A stretch of 64,000 bases of DNA from Dromaius novaehollandiae (lineage: Eukaryota > Chordata > Aves > Casuariiformes > Dromaiidae): positions 8,685,619 through 8,749,618 of the forward strand of contig NC_088105.1 of assembly GCF_036370855.1 (NCBI RefSeq). Reading direction: 5' to 3'. The notes beneath the pieces are model-generated. The model saw only the letters and a program-made list of their open reading frames with translations. It was not told the origin of the DNA and made no database searches. A program made the translations under genes and the position numbers. Below are positions 44,627-57,000 of the stretch, piece after piece (within the stretch, counting starts at the first letter, position 1; each line of letters opens with the position of its first letter).

Positions 44627-47600
44627 GTGAGCGTCTGCGCTGCTGCGGGCGAGGGGGATGCGGGAGCGCCCGGGGCCCGGGGCCCGGCCGCCCCTCGCTC
44701 GCCTTGCCCTGCGCGGCACCCCCGGGGAGCCGTCCTAGAGCAGCGGAGCGAACGGACGCGAGAGCGGCGCGTTTTGCCGATTTAACGTGAGCCCTGGCCG
44801 CTAGCGCCAGCGTCGCGGGCTGTCGTCGGTGGCCCGGCGTAAACCGCGAGGCTGGGAGGGCGTCAGGCGTGGGACTGAGCGGGGCCGCTGCGGCGGGCAG
44901 GGCGAGCGGGGGAACGTCTGCCCCCGTGCTGGACGGGCTCAAGACACGCGTTGGTCCCCTCAGCTCTGTTTCACGCTCGTTTTCTAGCAGCTAGTTACCC
45001 AGTGCTTGTTTTGTCACCTTTTCCAGGTAGGAGTTTGCAGCAAAGGGCATTTACGTGTCCAAAGGAAGCCGAACCCCCGTGCGCTGTCAGTAGCGTAGAG
45101 CTCCCTGTGCGCGGGAAGAGTCGCTCCGTGTTGTCAGTCTGGTTGGTTTATTTTTCAGAGACAGTTGCTCTGAGTGGATGGTGCATTTCTGTTCGTCTTG
45201 TTCGTGCACCTTGTTTGTGGTGTCGGACTTCTTTCTGCAGCTCTGAGGGCTGAAAACTAGCTCAGATCGCCTCGTTCCAGGATTGAAGGCCTTGAGTCGT
45301 CACTTATTAGCAATTTAGGGGAAAAAACAAGCGTTGTTAAATTTGTTCTGTTAGCAGAGGTAGGGAAAGGAGTAGACGGATCAGAAAGGCAACATCTCTC
45401 GTTTCAATTTAGAATTGATTTTTTTATTTTTCTTAAGATCTTTAATTTGAAAGCAGTCCAGGTGAACAGGAGCGGTGAACCTTCTCCGCCCCAAATACCA
45501 ACAATTTTCAGTTCAGTTTAGTCCTTCCTATAAAACAGCTCCCAAGCTTGCCTGTTTTCTGATGAAGGATGTGTTCGGAGTGGACAGCACCTGCTGATCA
45601 GTCCCAGCTTTGCGTGAGGGCCTGATGGATCGAGAATTTCTGCTGGTCGCAGTACTTGCGGTTATCTCGTAGGGTAAAAGGCATTTTCTGAGATAAGGAA
45701 GGCCAAGTCCTTGCTGCTGACGCTTTAAATTGTTTTAAGAATAGGTAAGTGTCTCGACAGGCTCTCTGCAAAGAGCATTGCTCAGCAGGAGATCCCAGTT
45801 ATCCTTCAGGTGAAGACGGTGGCTGCAAACGTACAGTGCAGCACCAAATACAGAAATGGAGATCTCCTTGCAGCGCCAGCCGAGGCGTGTGAGCTCATTA
45901 CCTCCTGCCTAAGAGGACAGAATTTATTTCCTGACAAGAGGCGTTCAAAAAGCAAAAGGAAGGATTACCCGCTTGCCAGCATCTGATTTCGGTTGTCCCC
46001 AAAACACATCCTAAAATACCCCTTCTTCGGTATTGAGGTGAACAGAGCTTCGTAGGTGCTTTTCTCCTGCAATGAGAGGCAGGCTGATTTTCCCTGCCCT
46101 CAGAGCAGAAGCAAGCAAGCTCACAAGTAGTGTTCTGGGCTCCCTGGAGAGTAGCTGACATCTGACCGTGGCCGCGTACTGCCAGCGTTGGTAGCTCGCG
46201 CTGGATTTTCTTTTCTTTTTTTTCTTCTTTCCCTTCTTTGCGTGTCCCGGGCTGACTTCCCGAGACTCCGATGACCGGTGTCTGCCCGCTGCCTGGGAGC
46301 CGCGGCTTCCCGGCTCTGCCCGCGAGGGTGCCGCGACACGGGGCTCGCCGCCTCCACGGGGGTGTTTCACGCGCAAAGAATGTCGGAGCGGTTTCTGCTT
46401 GTTTGCCTTTATTGAGAGAATGCTTCGAATCTTATCGCTTTAGAAACCGGCGGTTGGGAAGATGGTGAGATTAGAGGCCCTCATCCTGTAAACATGTGCA
46501 CATACTTGACGTGATTTCAGCCGTGTGAGTGGTCCTACTGATACCGTGAAATGGCTCACATGAGTAAAACTATGCGTGTGTTTAAATGCTTGCAGGGTTG
46601 GGGCCAGAGACAGCAGCCGCGTAACAGAGGAAATAAGTGATTCAAATTGTTTGTGTTTCCATTTTTTTATTTTAATGACCATCCACATATTAAAAACACT
46701 GAGTAGACAGTTGGGAAAGATCTATTTCACAAGATTCAGTATTTCTTTGCCTCTGTGGTTAGGGGTGGGACAGCATGTTATAGGTAGCTCATGCTGCTAA
46801 TAGTGCTGTGTCCGGCAGCAAAATGAAGAATGGCAGAACTTGGCGTTCTCGATCGTGCTAGGCAGAACCCGCTTCCTCCATGCTACATTTTTTTTTCTTT
46901 TTTTTCTTTCCAAAGGGGAAGGGGGCAAAAAGTTTTAAGACCTTCTTACTACATCAGAAGAAGAAAGGAAGACGAAAGGATACCAGCCCCATTCCCCTCC
47001 TTGCATGTTACCGTTAACGTTACAGGTGAGACATCACATTTTCTGTTTCACTGTGTTTTGTACGTTTGAAGTTCTGCTCTTACCATCGTGTTGACATAGG
47101 CTTGTATGCTACGGTTGCTTCTGTGTTTTTTGTGCGTGTTTTTTTTCTTCTAGTCGCTTCCTTTCAAAGGTAGGGGAAGGGGAGAAGAAGTCTTAAGATG
47201 TGGCATGGTGAAGTTGTGCCTTGTGAAGTTTCGAGCAGCTCCTAGATTCTGATCTCGCCCGCCCGTCGATGTGCAGCCAGCGTACCATTTAGTAATCTTT
47301 TTGCACAACTTCATAAGATTGACAGGCTGCTCTGCAGCTTCAGGTTTAGTAACATATTTTGCCAAGTTTGCACAAAGTCTGCTTTGGCGTATAAACAGGC
47401 ACTGTCCTGCAGCAGTCATTAAGAAAAACATAGAAGCTATAGGCTTCTGCCCTTCCAAGGCACATACGCTTAACTCTATGCGTGTGCTAGTCCCTTTGGC
47501 TCTGACATTTCTCGGAGCAGACACAATATGAGCCGGTATATTCTTGGACTGCCTGAAATTGTTTTGACGTCTGCAGCGCGCTGCCTGATCGACACTTCAG

Positions 47601-48544
47601 TTGCCATCCAACTTGGAAGTTGTTCATGCCACAAGTGATCTTTAATGAATATATTTCCTTTCTTCCTTTTTTTTTTTTTTTTTTGGTGAGTTTACATCTA
47701 ATTTTGGATCATTCTGAATTTTTACCATATATGGTCAGGGCTCCTTTTCAGACTTTGCCAAAATGAAACGTGAGGATTATTAAAAAAAAAAAAAAAAAAA
47801 GAATTATGGAAGGGAACTAAGCAAGTTTCTTTGTGAATCCGTATTGTTCGTAAGTCATATTTTGCTGTATGCAAAATCTCAAAGTACACAAATGTTTGCT
47901 TGTGTTTTCATGGAGTTGTTTGTGCCCAGTGGATGGTCTGACGAGTTGGTGTTGAGAACTGGATTCTTTCATTGGCCTGTTTCATATTTTCTGCCGTGTG
48001 TCAGAAGTGCCACAAATGAGGAATATCTTGGTTTAAATGATATGCTTAGGATATCTCAAGCTCAAATGTGTGCTGGTCCGATTTTGAAAAGTCTCTGAGG
48101 AGTATTTAGGCCCCCATGTCTCCTTCTTGATTCCTGCCCTATAAAGGAGGGATAACGATATTACATCCCCCTTTCAAAGTGCTTAGAAGGTACAAGTGCT
48201 AAGTATTTTAATCCATTATGCAATCGGTTACCTATTTTTAGAATCTGAACCATTTTTAATGTTCCCTTTACAATGAAAATACACTTTTACTGAGGCTCTC
48301 AAACTGAGCTGTTTGGAACGCTGAAGCCATAGGGAATAGGGACCTATCAGGGGTGTTTTAATATGATTTTTTTGAAGGGTGATGTGCAGAACAAAGATCA
48401 GAGAACTGCTGCAAGCCTCTTGCAAATTAAACAGTGAAATAGCTCTCAGTATTTCATACTGAGTGAAAGTAGATGAAAGATGTTTTAAGTGCAGACAGTG
48501 AACTGGCTCGGTTAATGATGGGGGGTTTTTTGTTTCCCTTTCAG
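44627..48544 (+). other. ZBTB37: ZBTB37 5' intron(s)
   Basis: This lies between the CpG-island donor and the acceptor TTTCAG before 48545. It contains a T run (about 47667-47684), an A run (about 47782-47800), a weak MIR-like patch near 48120-48195, and a candidate internal untranslated exon listed separately. No other gene is seen. Confidence 0.6.
46916..47025 (+). other. ZBTB37: Candidate untranslated exon of ZBTB37
   Basis: A long polypyrimidine tract ending TTTCCAAAG at 46915 and a donor TTACAG|GTGAGA at 47026 bracket 110 nt of non-coding sequence. The splice signals are strong, but there is no independent support. Confidence 0.35.
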
Positions 48545-48574
48545 TAGGGTTGTACACCTGCAACTGGGACAGCC

Positions 48575-51500
48575 ATGGAGAAGAGTGGGAACATTCAGCT
48601 GGAGATTCCTGACTTCAGCAACTCTGTCCTGAGCCACCTGAATCAGCTGCGCATGCAGGGCCGCTTGTGCGACATCGTGGTCAACGTGCAGGGGCAAGCT
48701 TTCCGCGCTCACAAGGTGGTGCTGGCTGCCAGCTCGCCCTACTTCCGCGACCACATGTCCTTGAACGAAATGAGCACCGTTTCCATTTCTGTCATCAAGA
48801 ATCCTTCTGTTTTTGAGCAGCTCCTTTCCTTTTGTTACACCGGTAGGATTTGTCTGCAGCTGGCTGACATCATAAGTTACCTAACGGCTGCCAGTTTCTT
48901 GCAGATGCAGCACATCATAGACAAATGCACGCAGATTCTTGAGGGAATTCACTTCAAAATTAACGTGGCAGAGGTGGAAGCCGAACTGAGCCAGACCAGG
49001 ACAAAGCATCAGGAGAGACCTCCAGAGTCTCACCGGGTGACGCCAAACCTGAACCGTTCTCTGAGCCCCCGTCACAACACCCCGAAAGGGAGTCGCCTGG
49101 GCCAGGTGAGCACCGTGCTGGACATCCGGGAGCTCAGCCCTCCAGAGGAGTCCACCAGCCCCCAGATCATTGAGCAGAGCTCAGACGTGGAAAGCAGGGA
49201 GCCCATACTGCGGATTAACAGAGCAGGACAGTGGTATGTTGAGACAGGCGTGGGAGACCGCGGGGGACGGAACGACGACGACGTCCGGGTTCTGGGAGGA
49301 GTGCGCATTAAAACGGAGAACCTGGAGGAGTGGCTGGCGGCCGAGAATCAGCCGTCGGGAGAAGATGGGAGCAGTGCCGAGGAGGTCACTGCTATGGTGA
49401 TTGACACCACGGGCCACGGACCAATGGGCCAAGAGACTTACACGTTAGGGTCCTCAGGGGCCAAAGTGGTCAGGCCAACCAGCAGTGAGATTGACAGGTG
49501 AGTTTTCTTTAGCTGATTTACTGAGCTTGGCTGTAAGAGCACCTTGTGAAAGATTTCCACTTAGCTGGGTTGGCCTTTTCTGATCATATTCCCTTTGTAT
49601 TTCATGTGACTATCTTAAGCATAAGCACTGGAGGAATTTCCTTGTGGTGTTAGAAAGTAGACCTGTTTCTGGTTCTAATATATTGGCTAGGTAGTGATCA
49701 GACTCAGATCTGCAGGCACAGCTTAGCTTGGGAAATGAACTGTTAGTACTTACAGACGCATAGATCAGAATATCTACCTATGTCTTTCAGCTGAGTGAGA
49801 TTTTTGTCTAAAAAAGATGTAGCTCAGCCACTGTAGATACTGTGCTCAGTGCTGGAGTTAATTAGGTCATATAGAGTATGCGTTATGCAAAGTACCATTG
49901 TAATGATGCCTTTTGGCCTGAAAATCTGGGGATGGTTCTTCTTTGGAAACGAGCTGGACACCAGCTGTAGGTCAAGAGGAAATTTTCTTCCCAGTGGTTA
50001 AGGACAGCAGTGGGTCATGGGTTTACTTCTTCTGAAGTGACTGAAGTGGGGAGCCTATCGGCCTCTGCCGTTGTCTTGATTTATACAAAAGAGCAGAAAG
50101 CCTTTATTTATAATAGGTGAGGAAATCTGTGTACTGATTCTCCATCCATCTGCTTCCCCTCCACCCCAGCATTTGTTTTCTTGCCCTGAGCTCAGACCAA
50201 AGAACGGATCTGATAAAGGCCAGATCTTCTGGGTTTGTGGGGTTTCCCTTCACATCTGCCTCTCTTTTCTTCTAGCTCAATCCCTCTGGTCCCATGGGGG
50301 AACAGCAACCTGGAAGCAGTGGATATTCCATCGCTTGTTGCTTGATAAATCAATGTATGATCTGTACTGTTGGGAATGATCTTGAGCTGGCCCTTGGGAC
50401 AGCAGTCCTTTCCTAATTTCTTAATTCTTTTCCTTGGATCAGTTAACTTTGGGCACTGTTTTGTACACTGCACTCAATATCCACTGTTTCCTACCTGGAG
50501 CCCATCACATCACTGCTGTGATGCCTCAGTTTCACTCTTGTGAGGGGGAGGAGGGCGAGGGTGGTGAAGGAGCGGTGCCCGTAGAGGAGTGGTGTCTTCT
50601 GCTGTTGCACAGTTCCTGAGTCACTGGGCCCATATCAGGGTACTTGCAATAGCAACCGAAAAGCTCTCTGTTACTGAACTAGAAGCCAAATGACTCAGTT
50701 TTATTTTTCAGATGTTAAGACTGAAACCACAGACCAGTATGACTTGGTTTTTCCTTTATACTTGCACTGTTCCGCGTTCCGCCTGCTGTGTGTTAGCTGG
50801 TGAGGATGAAGAGATGCTATACAGGTGCCTCTATTGCTCACCCATTGTTCTAAACACCATAGCGACCTGATGCCCATTAAAAACTCCGTTTACACTCTTC
50901 CCCCACCCCACAGATTTAGCCCTTCTGGCAGCATGGTTGCTGTGGCTGAGCGGTACAGATCGAAAAGCGAGTCTCCCGGGCGGATGGATGAGCCCAAGCA
51001 GCCCAGTTCCCAGGTAGGCAGCTCAAGAAGTTCACGAGTAAGCATTGGCGTTGAAGGTTAAGCCGACTGTGTCGTGATGTAGTATATAAATTTATATTTG
51101 CCAGCAAAACTGTCTGCAAAATAAGGACCTACTATGGTTGCAAAATGTTTAGTTGCTCGCACTCAGAATTATGCTATCAGGGTATGGTTTAAGACTGATT
51201 TGGTCTGTCATTTGGGATTTCAGCCAGATACCTGGAAAGTGTGAGGAGTTTCTCTTGTTGTCCGAGGGCGCAAAATATCAGCCTTCCTTCTGGGCAGGCC
51301 ACCAACTCCTGAGGAGAAGCCCCATTCACCTGCAGAGCTGGATCTGCCCTAAAAACGCTGTCAGCAAAGGCCTGAGCTAACCTAAGAGCTGTTAGCTGGC
51401 TTCTGTAGAAGACTGAGGGGCGACAAAATCGGAATCTCTCCATACCAGTACCGAGAACATTCCCCAAGCCCTGCAAGTACTACACCAGTAAACTCTTTGG

Positions 51501-53799
51501 AGGAAGTGTCACCAGGGTGCTAGAGGGTTGCGGATTTGAGCAGGGGTCTCTGTCTCGCCCCCAAGGGACTGTGCTGCATAGCAGCGTTTTCAGCATAAAG
51601 TGGCTCTGACTTACTCCCTTGGTTTCCTGGGGTAGGGCACAGTTTTGAGGTAGGAGGGAGAGAGGCACAAAAGTGCAGTCGGGCGGTGGGGTGTAGACTA
51701 CAGCCGCACGGTGGTATGAAAAGCGGGGCCCGGTGGCAAGATCTGCGCTTAATCATTCTGGTATAATTTTGTTCTTGCATACAGTCCGCGTTGTAGTGCC
51801 ACTGTGGTGTAAATGTTTCACCCACCGCAGCTGTAGAGTGACCCTGTGTTCCTGACACATTAGGAAATAACGTGTCAGTTCTTAATCAAATGACTTTGTT
51901 GGGAGCAGGTGAGGAGTTAGCAGGCAGCTTTGACTTTGAATAAGACCAAGTGAATTGAGGAGAAAAAACCCCCACAATTTCTGTCTGCTTTGCAATCACT
52001 TCAATTAGAAGAAAAAGAAAGAAAGAAAAGATACCTTTTTTTTCACACATTGCCGAAGCTTTGTTTTGTGTCCTCAGAACGCATCTAGAAAATTTCAGGT
52101 CAAACTAATCCTCTAGGGCAAATGCAACACGCAAAGCAATTTTAGCTTTCAGTATGGAAAAGCTACTGTTCTTTCTCCATGGTGAGATGGCCTCAAGCTT
52201 AGAACCGTAGGTTTCCACTTACGTGGGAAAGTATCATCACCTTCCACTCGCCTGGTGTTGCCATATTTGTGCTATAAATAGAGCCTGCCCGTAATCCCTG
52301 CCTAGTGCAGTAGTAGAATGGAAAGTACCATAGCTTGCTTCATCACGTTTAGCCCTGAGCGGCTTGCTGCTACTTGGACAAGCAGATTTCATGGCGCCTG
52401 GCACAGTTACGCTGTTGCTCGCCTGCGCGCAGTCCTGCTGCCGCCGGAGAAGCCCTCCTGTGCTTACACCGGTTGCTTGTCTGCATTTGGCATCATCAGG
52501 AGTGGTGTAAGACTTGGACTGCAAGTACTGCATCCTCCAGCACGGAGGCATTCAGGAGACTGTCCATTTGCATTATCTCTGAGTATGATACCTGGCTACA
52601 GAGAACGGTGCATACGGCTATCCTAGCGCCTGAGCCTGTGGTTGGAGGGTTGTTTTTCTTTCTGGCTTCAGAGGATGAGGAGGAGCCTGCTAGTCCTTGC
52701 TGCGTGACTTGGACGAGTCGTTTTTGTGGTCTGTGCCGCAGATTCTCTTCTGCAATACAGCGGAGGTGGTATTGATTTCATAACCATTTAGTCAGACGTG
52801 ATTCACTGTAAAACACCTGGAGAGTTTCAGATGTAAATTATACTTTGTTCTGCTTTCATTTTACTGTAAGCTTGTTGATCAGCATTTAAAAAAACCTTTT
52901 AGTCAGTAAAACAGAACACAGCGTACCATATTTTAATCAAATTGGCCCAAGTTTTTTTTTTTTTATAGTAATGTCTGTTGATACATTTGATCCACAACTC
53001 AATCAGCGGCTAAGTGCCCTTCTGACAAGGGTTATATTTTCTTTTCCAGATGTAGTGAATGACTTGGCAGATGGGGCAGCCATCACCGAGGTTTCTAGTT
53101 GATTGCTCCTTTGTCTCCAGCCCCAAGGCTCCAATTAAGCACTTAAATGTGTGCTTGAGGTTGAGGATGTTAGTGGTGTTGATTTCTAGGTTTGGCACTT
53201 GCTTCAGTGCTTGACTGGGTTGGGGCCTAGTGGAGGAAGAAACTGATCTTCTTTCCTGTAATATTTTTTTAAGCTACCCGATCTTTAAATCTCTGTTGCT
53301 TCCTTCACAGGGGGAGGAATCGGCCATGATCGGAGTGAGCGGCTACGTGGAATATCTCCGGGAACAGGAGGTTTCGGAGCGTTGGTTCCGCTACAACCCG
53401 CGGCTCACTTGTATTTACTGCGCCAAATCCTTCAACCAGAAGGGCAGCCTGGACCGGCACATGCGCCTGCACATGGGCATCACGCCTTTTGTCTGCCGCA
53501 TGTGTGGGAAGAAGTACACCCGCAAGGATCAGCTGGAGTATCACATCCGCAAGCACACGGGCAACAAGCCTTTCCACTGCCACGTCTGCGGCAAAAGCTT
53601 CCCTTTCCAGGCCATCCTCAACCAGCACTTTCGCAAGAACCACCCTGGCTGTATGCCTCTGGAGGGGCCCCACAGCATCTCCCCCGAGACCACCGTCACG
53701 TCTCGGGGGCAGGCGGAGGAAGAATCTCCGCCGCAGGAGGAAGCTGTTGCCGTGGGGGAGACGGCACAGGGATCTGTGTCCACCACTGGGCCAGATTGA
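48575..53799 (+). CDS. ZBTB37: ZBTB37, BTB/POZ zinc-finger protein, complete
   Basis: This is a nuclear BTB zinc-finger protein, a presumed transcriptional regulator. Three coding exons: 48575-49497, 50914-51013 and 53311-53799. Phases fit and give 503 aa plus TGA, the human length. The first coding exon opens at 48545 after a TTTCAG acceptor. The start MEKSGNIQLEIPDFSN is nearly identical to human. The BTB/POZ domain covers roughly residues 5-125 (LCDIVVNVQGQAFRAHKVVL, then ASSPYFRDHM). A polar, Ser/Glu-rich middle region follows. Three C2H2 fingers start at about Cys375 (CIYCAKSF), then CRMCGKKYTRKDQLEYH and CHVCGKSF...H, with HTGNKPF as a Krueppel-type linker. The C-terminus ends in STTGPD. 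GAS5 lies divergently upstream, as in mammals. No defect is seen. Confidence 0.97.
49498..50913 (+). other. ZBTB37: ZBTB37 coding intron 1
   Basis: GTGAGT donor to CCCACCCCACAG acceptor, 1.4 kb. I see no other feature in it. Confidence 0.85.
51014..53310 (+). other. ZBTB37: ZBTB37 coding intron 2
   Basis: GTAGGC donor to CCTTCACAG acceptor, 2.3 kb. Short ORFs inside it show no known family. No repeat or snoRNA boxes are evident. Confidence 0.85.
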
Positions 53800-53950
53800 A
53801 ATACGGCCGGAGAGTCTGGGGAGAAAGGACCGTCTTCCCATTTTGGCTCTAAAGAGTCAGCACCAACCTGGCAGGCTGGTACTGTAATTAGTGCAATGCC
53901 ACCACTGGACAGAAAGAAGCTCCCAAGATGTTGCCAAAATAGAAAAACCT

Positions 53951-53995
53951 TTTCTCTCTCTTTCTCTCTCTCTCTCACACACACCCGCACACACC

Positions 53996-54031
<36 letters not shown>
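53951..54031 (+). repeat. (TC)n-(CA)n compound microsatellite in ZBTB37 3'UTR
   Basis: About 33 bp of TC-rich repeat runs directly into about 45 bp of CA repeat, interrupted by two CCGC steps. It starts 152 bp after the stop codon, so it is probably transcribed. Confidence 0.95.
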
Positions 54032-54034
<3 letters not shown>

Positions 54035-57000
54035 TGTTAAAAGTTTTTCTCCCTTACTCCTCATCCTCTTGGGGAAAAACAAAGCAACTGTGTCAATCAA
54101 CTTCTGATTCAGGGATCGACAGGATTTTAAATTTTTTTAATATTTGGTAGTGATCCGGGACAAGCAGTCATTTTTATTTCTCAGCAGCGTTTTGGCCCAG
54201 CAGCTGGGTCCCACTGGGGGTGGTGGCTCTTAGCCACGCCGATCCAGTGGGCCTCGTGTGCAGGGCTGTCCTCGCCCTATCTGCTGGTCCGTCTCAAGGG
54301 GAGAGCAGGGGCAAGATGCAGTTGCCTTTCACCTTTTCCCAGGTAGTTGCCACGTTAAAGAAAAACAGAGACTGTCCTGGTGGAACCTGCCTTGCCTGAG
54401 TGTATTTATCCCTGTCTTTTTTTTCTTTTTTTCCTCAGTGTGTCTCTTTCTACATTTTTACTTAAACCATTATTTTAGGGCTTTTGGCTTGCCCTTTCCG
54501 GGCGCGTGGCCTCATGCCCCTTGTTAAAAGTGGGCACGGCTATAAAGCAGTATTCTAGAGTTCAGCAAAATTTGAAGCGCTTAGGCTACTGAAAGTGAAA
54601 TGTAGCAGCTGTGAGGTTCGTGTTAGACTCTAATGTGTTGGGGGAAGGGTTTTGCGGAGGCGGGATGTCCTTTGTTGCTGCTGATCGGGGTAGCACAGAG
54701 CATTCTGGCTTCCCGACCGGTGCACTGCCATGCTTCAAACGTTGCCAAGCGTTAGGAAGAGGTTTCCGGACTGGCTGAATCGATGAGTTAGAGGCTGGCT
54801 ACCAAAGTCGTCCTTCCCCCCGCTCCCACCTCTACGCGCACTTATCTTTTGTAACAGCAATATGGTATACTGAAATACTATAATCCCAGCGAAGCAATCA
54901 TGGGTGGTTGCTTTTAACCGTGTTTCTACAAACTAGTTTGATAACTTTTTTATCAATGAAGTGCAAAAAGAAAAGAAAACCCTACTTTATTTCCTCATAA
55001 TGGTTCAGGAAGCTTGAAGTTAATGGTTCCTAGAGCAATCACAACTCTTCCCTTGCATGGACTTAAACTTTTATATTCTAAGCCGCTCTGAAGTTTAGAG
55101 CAAGTTTAGCAAACCCAGAGAGATGCCTGCGTTGTGTATTGTGGGTGTTTGCACGTGCTTACGTGTTTCATAACCGGAAACGCATGGGACAGGTAGATAA
55201 GTGCAAATATCTTGACATCTTTTGAAGAAGTCTTTTTAAAAATATGCAATATTTTAAGAGTTTTCTTTGTTTCTGATGCTGGGCCGTTTGTAACGGAGGG
55301 GGGAAACGAGCCACAGGTTGTGCAGGTTGGAACTGGGAGAGGACGTCTGGTTGAAGGAACTCTCTTGAGGCCGTGTAACGCGTGTGATAAGGGAGGATGA
55401 AGTACTGGTCCTTCAGCTGGTGGGAGGAACAGCGAGACGTTAACGAAGTGCGTCTCGTCTTGCTTTGGCAAAGAAAGCTGGGCGAGTGGTCGGAGCGGGG
55501 GCTTGGCGGACAGTCGACTAACTAAGTGAAACTGAAGCTTGTCCTGCTGCCCGGCTGCACAATTTGGGGCACAGGGAAATTCGCGTAACCCCACCTGCAA
55601 ATTGGGAATGATGATCGTTTTCCTACCCCTTTAGATGGAAGGAGTCAGAGAAGGGCGAAGTATTCTTACCTTGCCGCTGTTTTGTGCGAGCAGGGGGTCT
55701 CGCTGCTCCTCCCACCTCTCTCTCAAAAAGCAGACGTGGCTCCAGCATCCGTTTGCGCGGGGAAGGGAAGGGAGGGCTCGGCGCCAGGGTCGGGCGCAGC
55801 GGGGCCGTGCTCCTCCGAGAGGAGCCTTTGCGGGTGTCCGAGCGGGATCCCCGCAAAGTACGATTTTGTTGACTGTTTCAGCCGGGGAAAACTGCTATTT
55901 CACCTTCATTTTCCTTCTGTCCCTTTCTCCTCTCCCGTCAAGCGCATCGTCGCACAGCGAGCGATGTTGTGAGCGGCCACCCGAGGGACCAGCCACGTTC
56001 AGTTCCCTGTCGAAGGTCAAACAGAATTGTACTGAAACAGTCAGGTTGCCAGAGCGCAGTCGCGGAAGATGGGAGATAAGAGGGTGGCTAAGGTAGGTTT
56101 CCTTGCAATCGAGGTGTGGGGAGGAATGGAGGTCTGCAGAGTATGCTGCTTTAGTCATAGCTTTTGAAGTTACCAAAAATCAAAAAGGAAAAAAGTTAAA
56201 AACTTTGAAATCCTATCCTGTTCACACTAGAGAGCATCAAAAGTTACTTTAGTTACTTAAAAGATTTTTAAGTGTTTTAAAATAGAACTTTTAAAAGAAT
56301 ACTACCAAACTATAAAAACATAAAATTATTTATATACATATATTATATATAAATATAGTGGGAAAGTTTCCCTGCTAAGCTTGCTGTGAAGAGAGGGGTG
56401 AAGGTGCAGTAACTGCTATACAAGCAAAATATTTCCGAAACAGATGGCAACCGATCCATCAAGGCTTAGTGATGAAGGGCTGACATAAAATGGTGAATGC
56501 CTTATTTGTATGGCATAGCTGTGAGTTTCTTGAAGAGGTTTTTGTTTTTGTTTTACTGTATTGATACTGTGAACGGAGGAGCATCCTAGCAGTCCGGGAT
56601 GAGATCAGCGCATCCTTCCTTGCTGATTCACTGCTTCTAATTGGCCTGGTGAAAACCATGAAATTGTTCCTTCATATTGTTCTAGGCTAGTCTGAAAACA
56701 AAAAAGCTTGTGAAAGGTTTTCATTTTTTCTCTGTTTTTTTGGTGCGGAGGTTGCCACTGTATAAACGATCATTTCTGATTGCATGCAAAAGAGCCAATA
56801 TTCTTGCCCAGGCCTCACTGAGGTGAAGTTTATAGCTTGTAGCTAGAGTCAGTATAAGGTATGGTAGTGGGAATCATTTTAATATTATTTCTGTACATTT
56901 AATGGATGTGTATGTGTATGTATGTATGTGTGGAAATCATGGCGTCTCTAACATTTTCTTGAACAGTGCCGAAAACAGTTTAGGCTCATCTGCGCTAGGA

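Larger units (their letters stand above)
43430..44900. promoter_or_regulatory. CpG island shared by GAS5 (-) and ZBTB37 (+)
   Basis: This 1.5-kb, very CpG-dense block contains the GAS5 start at 43804 and the predicted ZBTB37 untranslated first exon. The two genes are divergent here, as in mammals, so this is a probable bidirectional promoter. Long ORFs on both strands reflect base composition. Confidence 0.8.

Noticed and set aside
43593-44942. 449-codon minus-strand ORF, with other long ORFs on both strands, in the GAS5/ZBTB37 island
   Set aside because: Extreme GC lowers stop frequency. The translation is Ala/Pro/Arg/Gly-rich with no domain, and it overlaps GAS5 exon 1 and the ZBTB37 5' region.
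53305-54032. Minus-strand ORFs of 163-178 codons over the ZBTB37 last exon
   Set aside because: They are antisense to conserved zinc-finger codons, and one runs into the CA/TC microsatellite.
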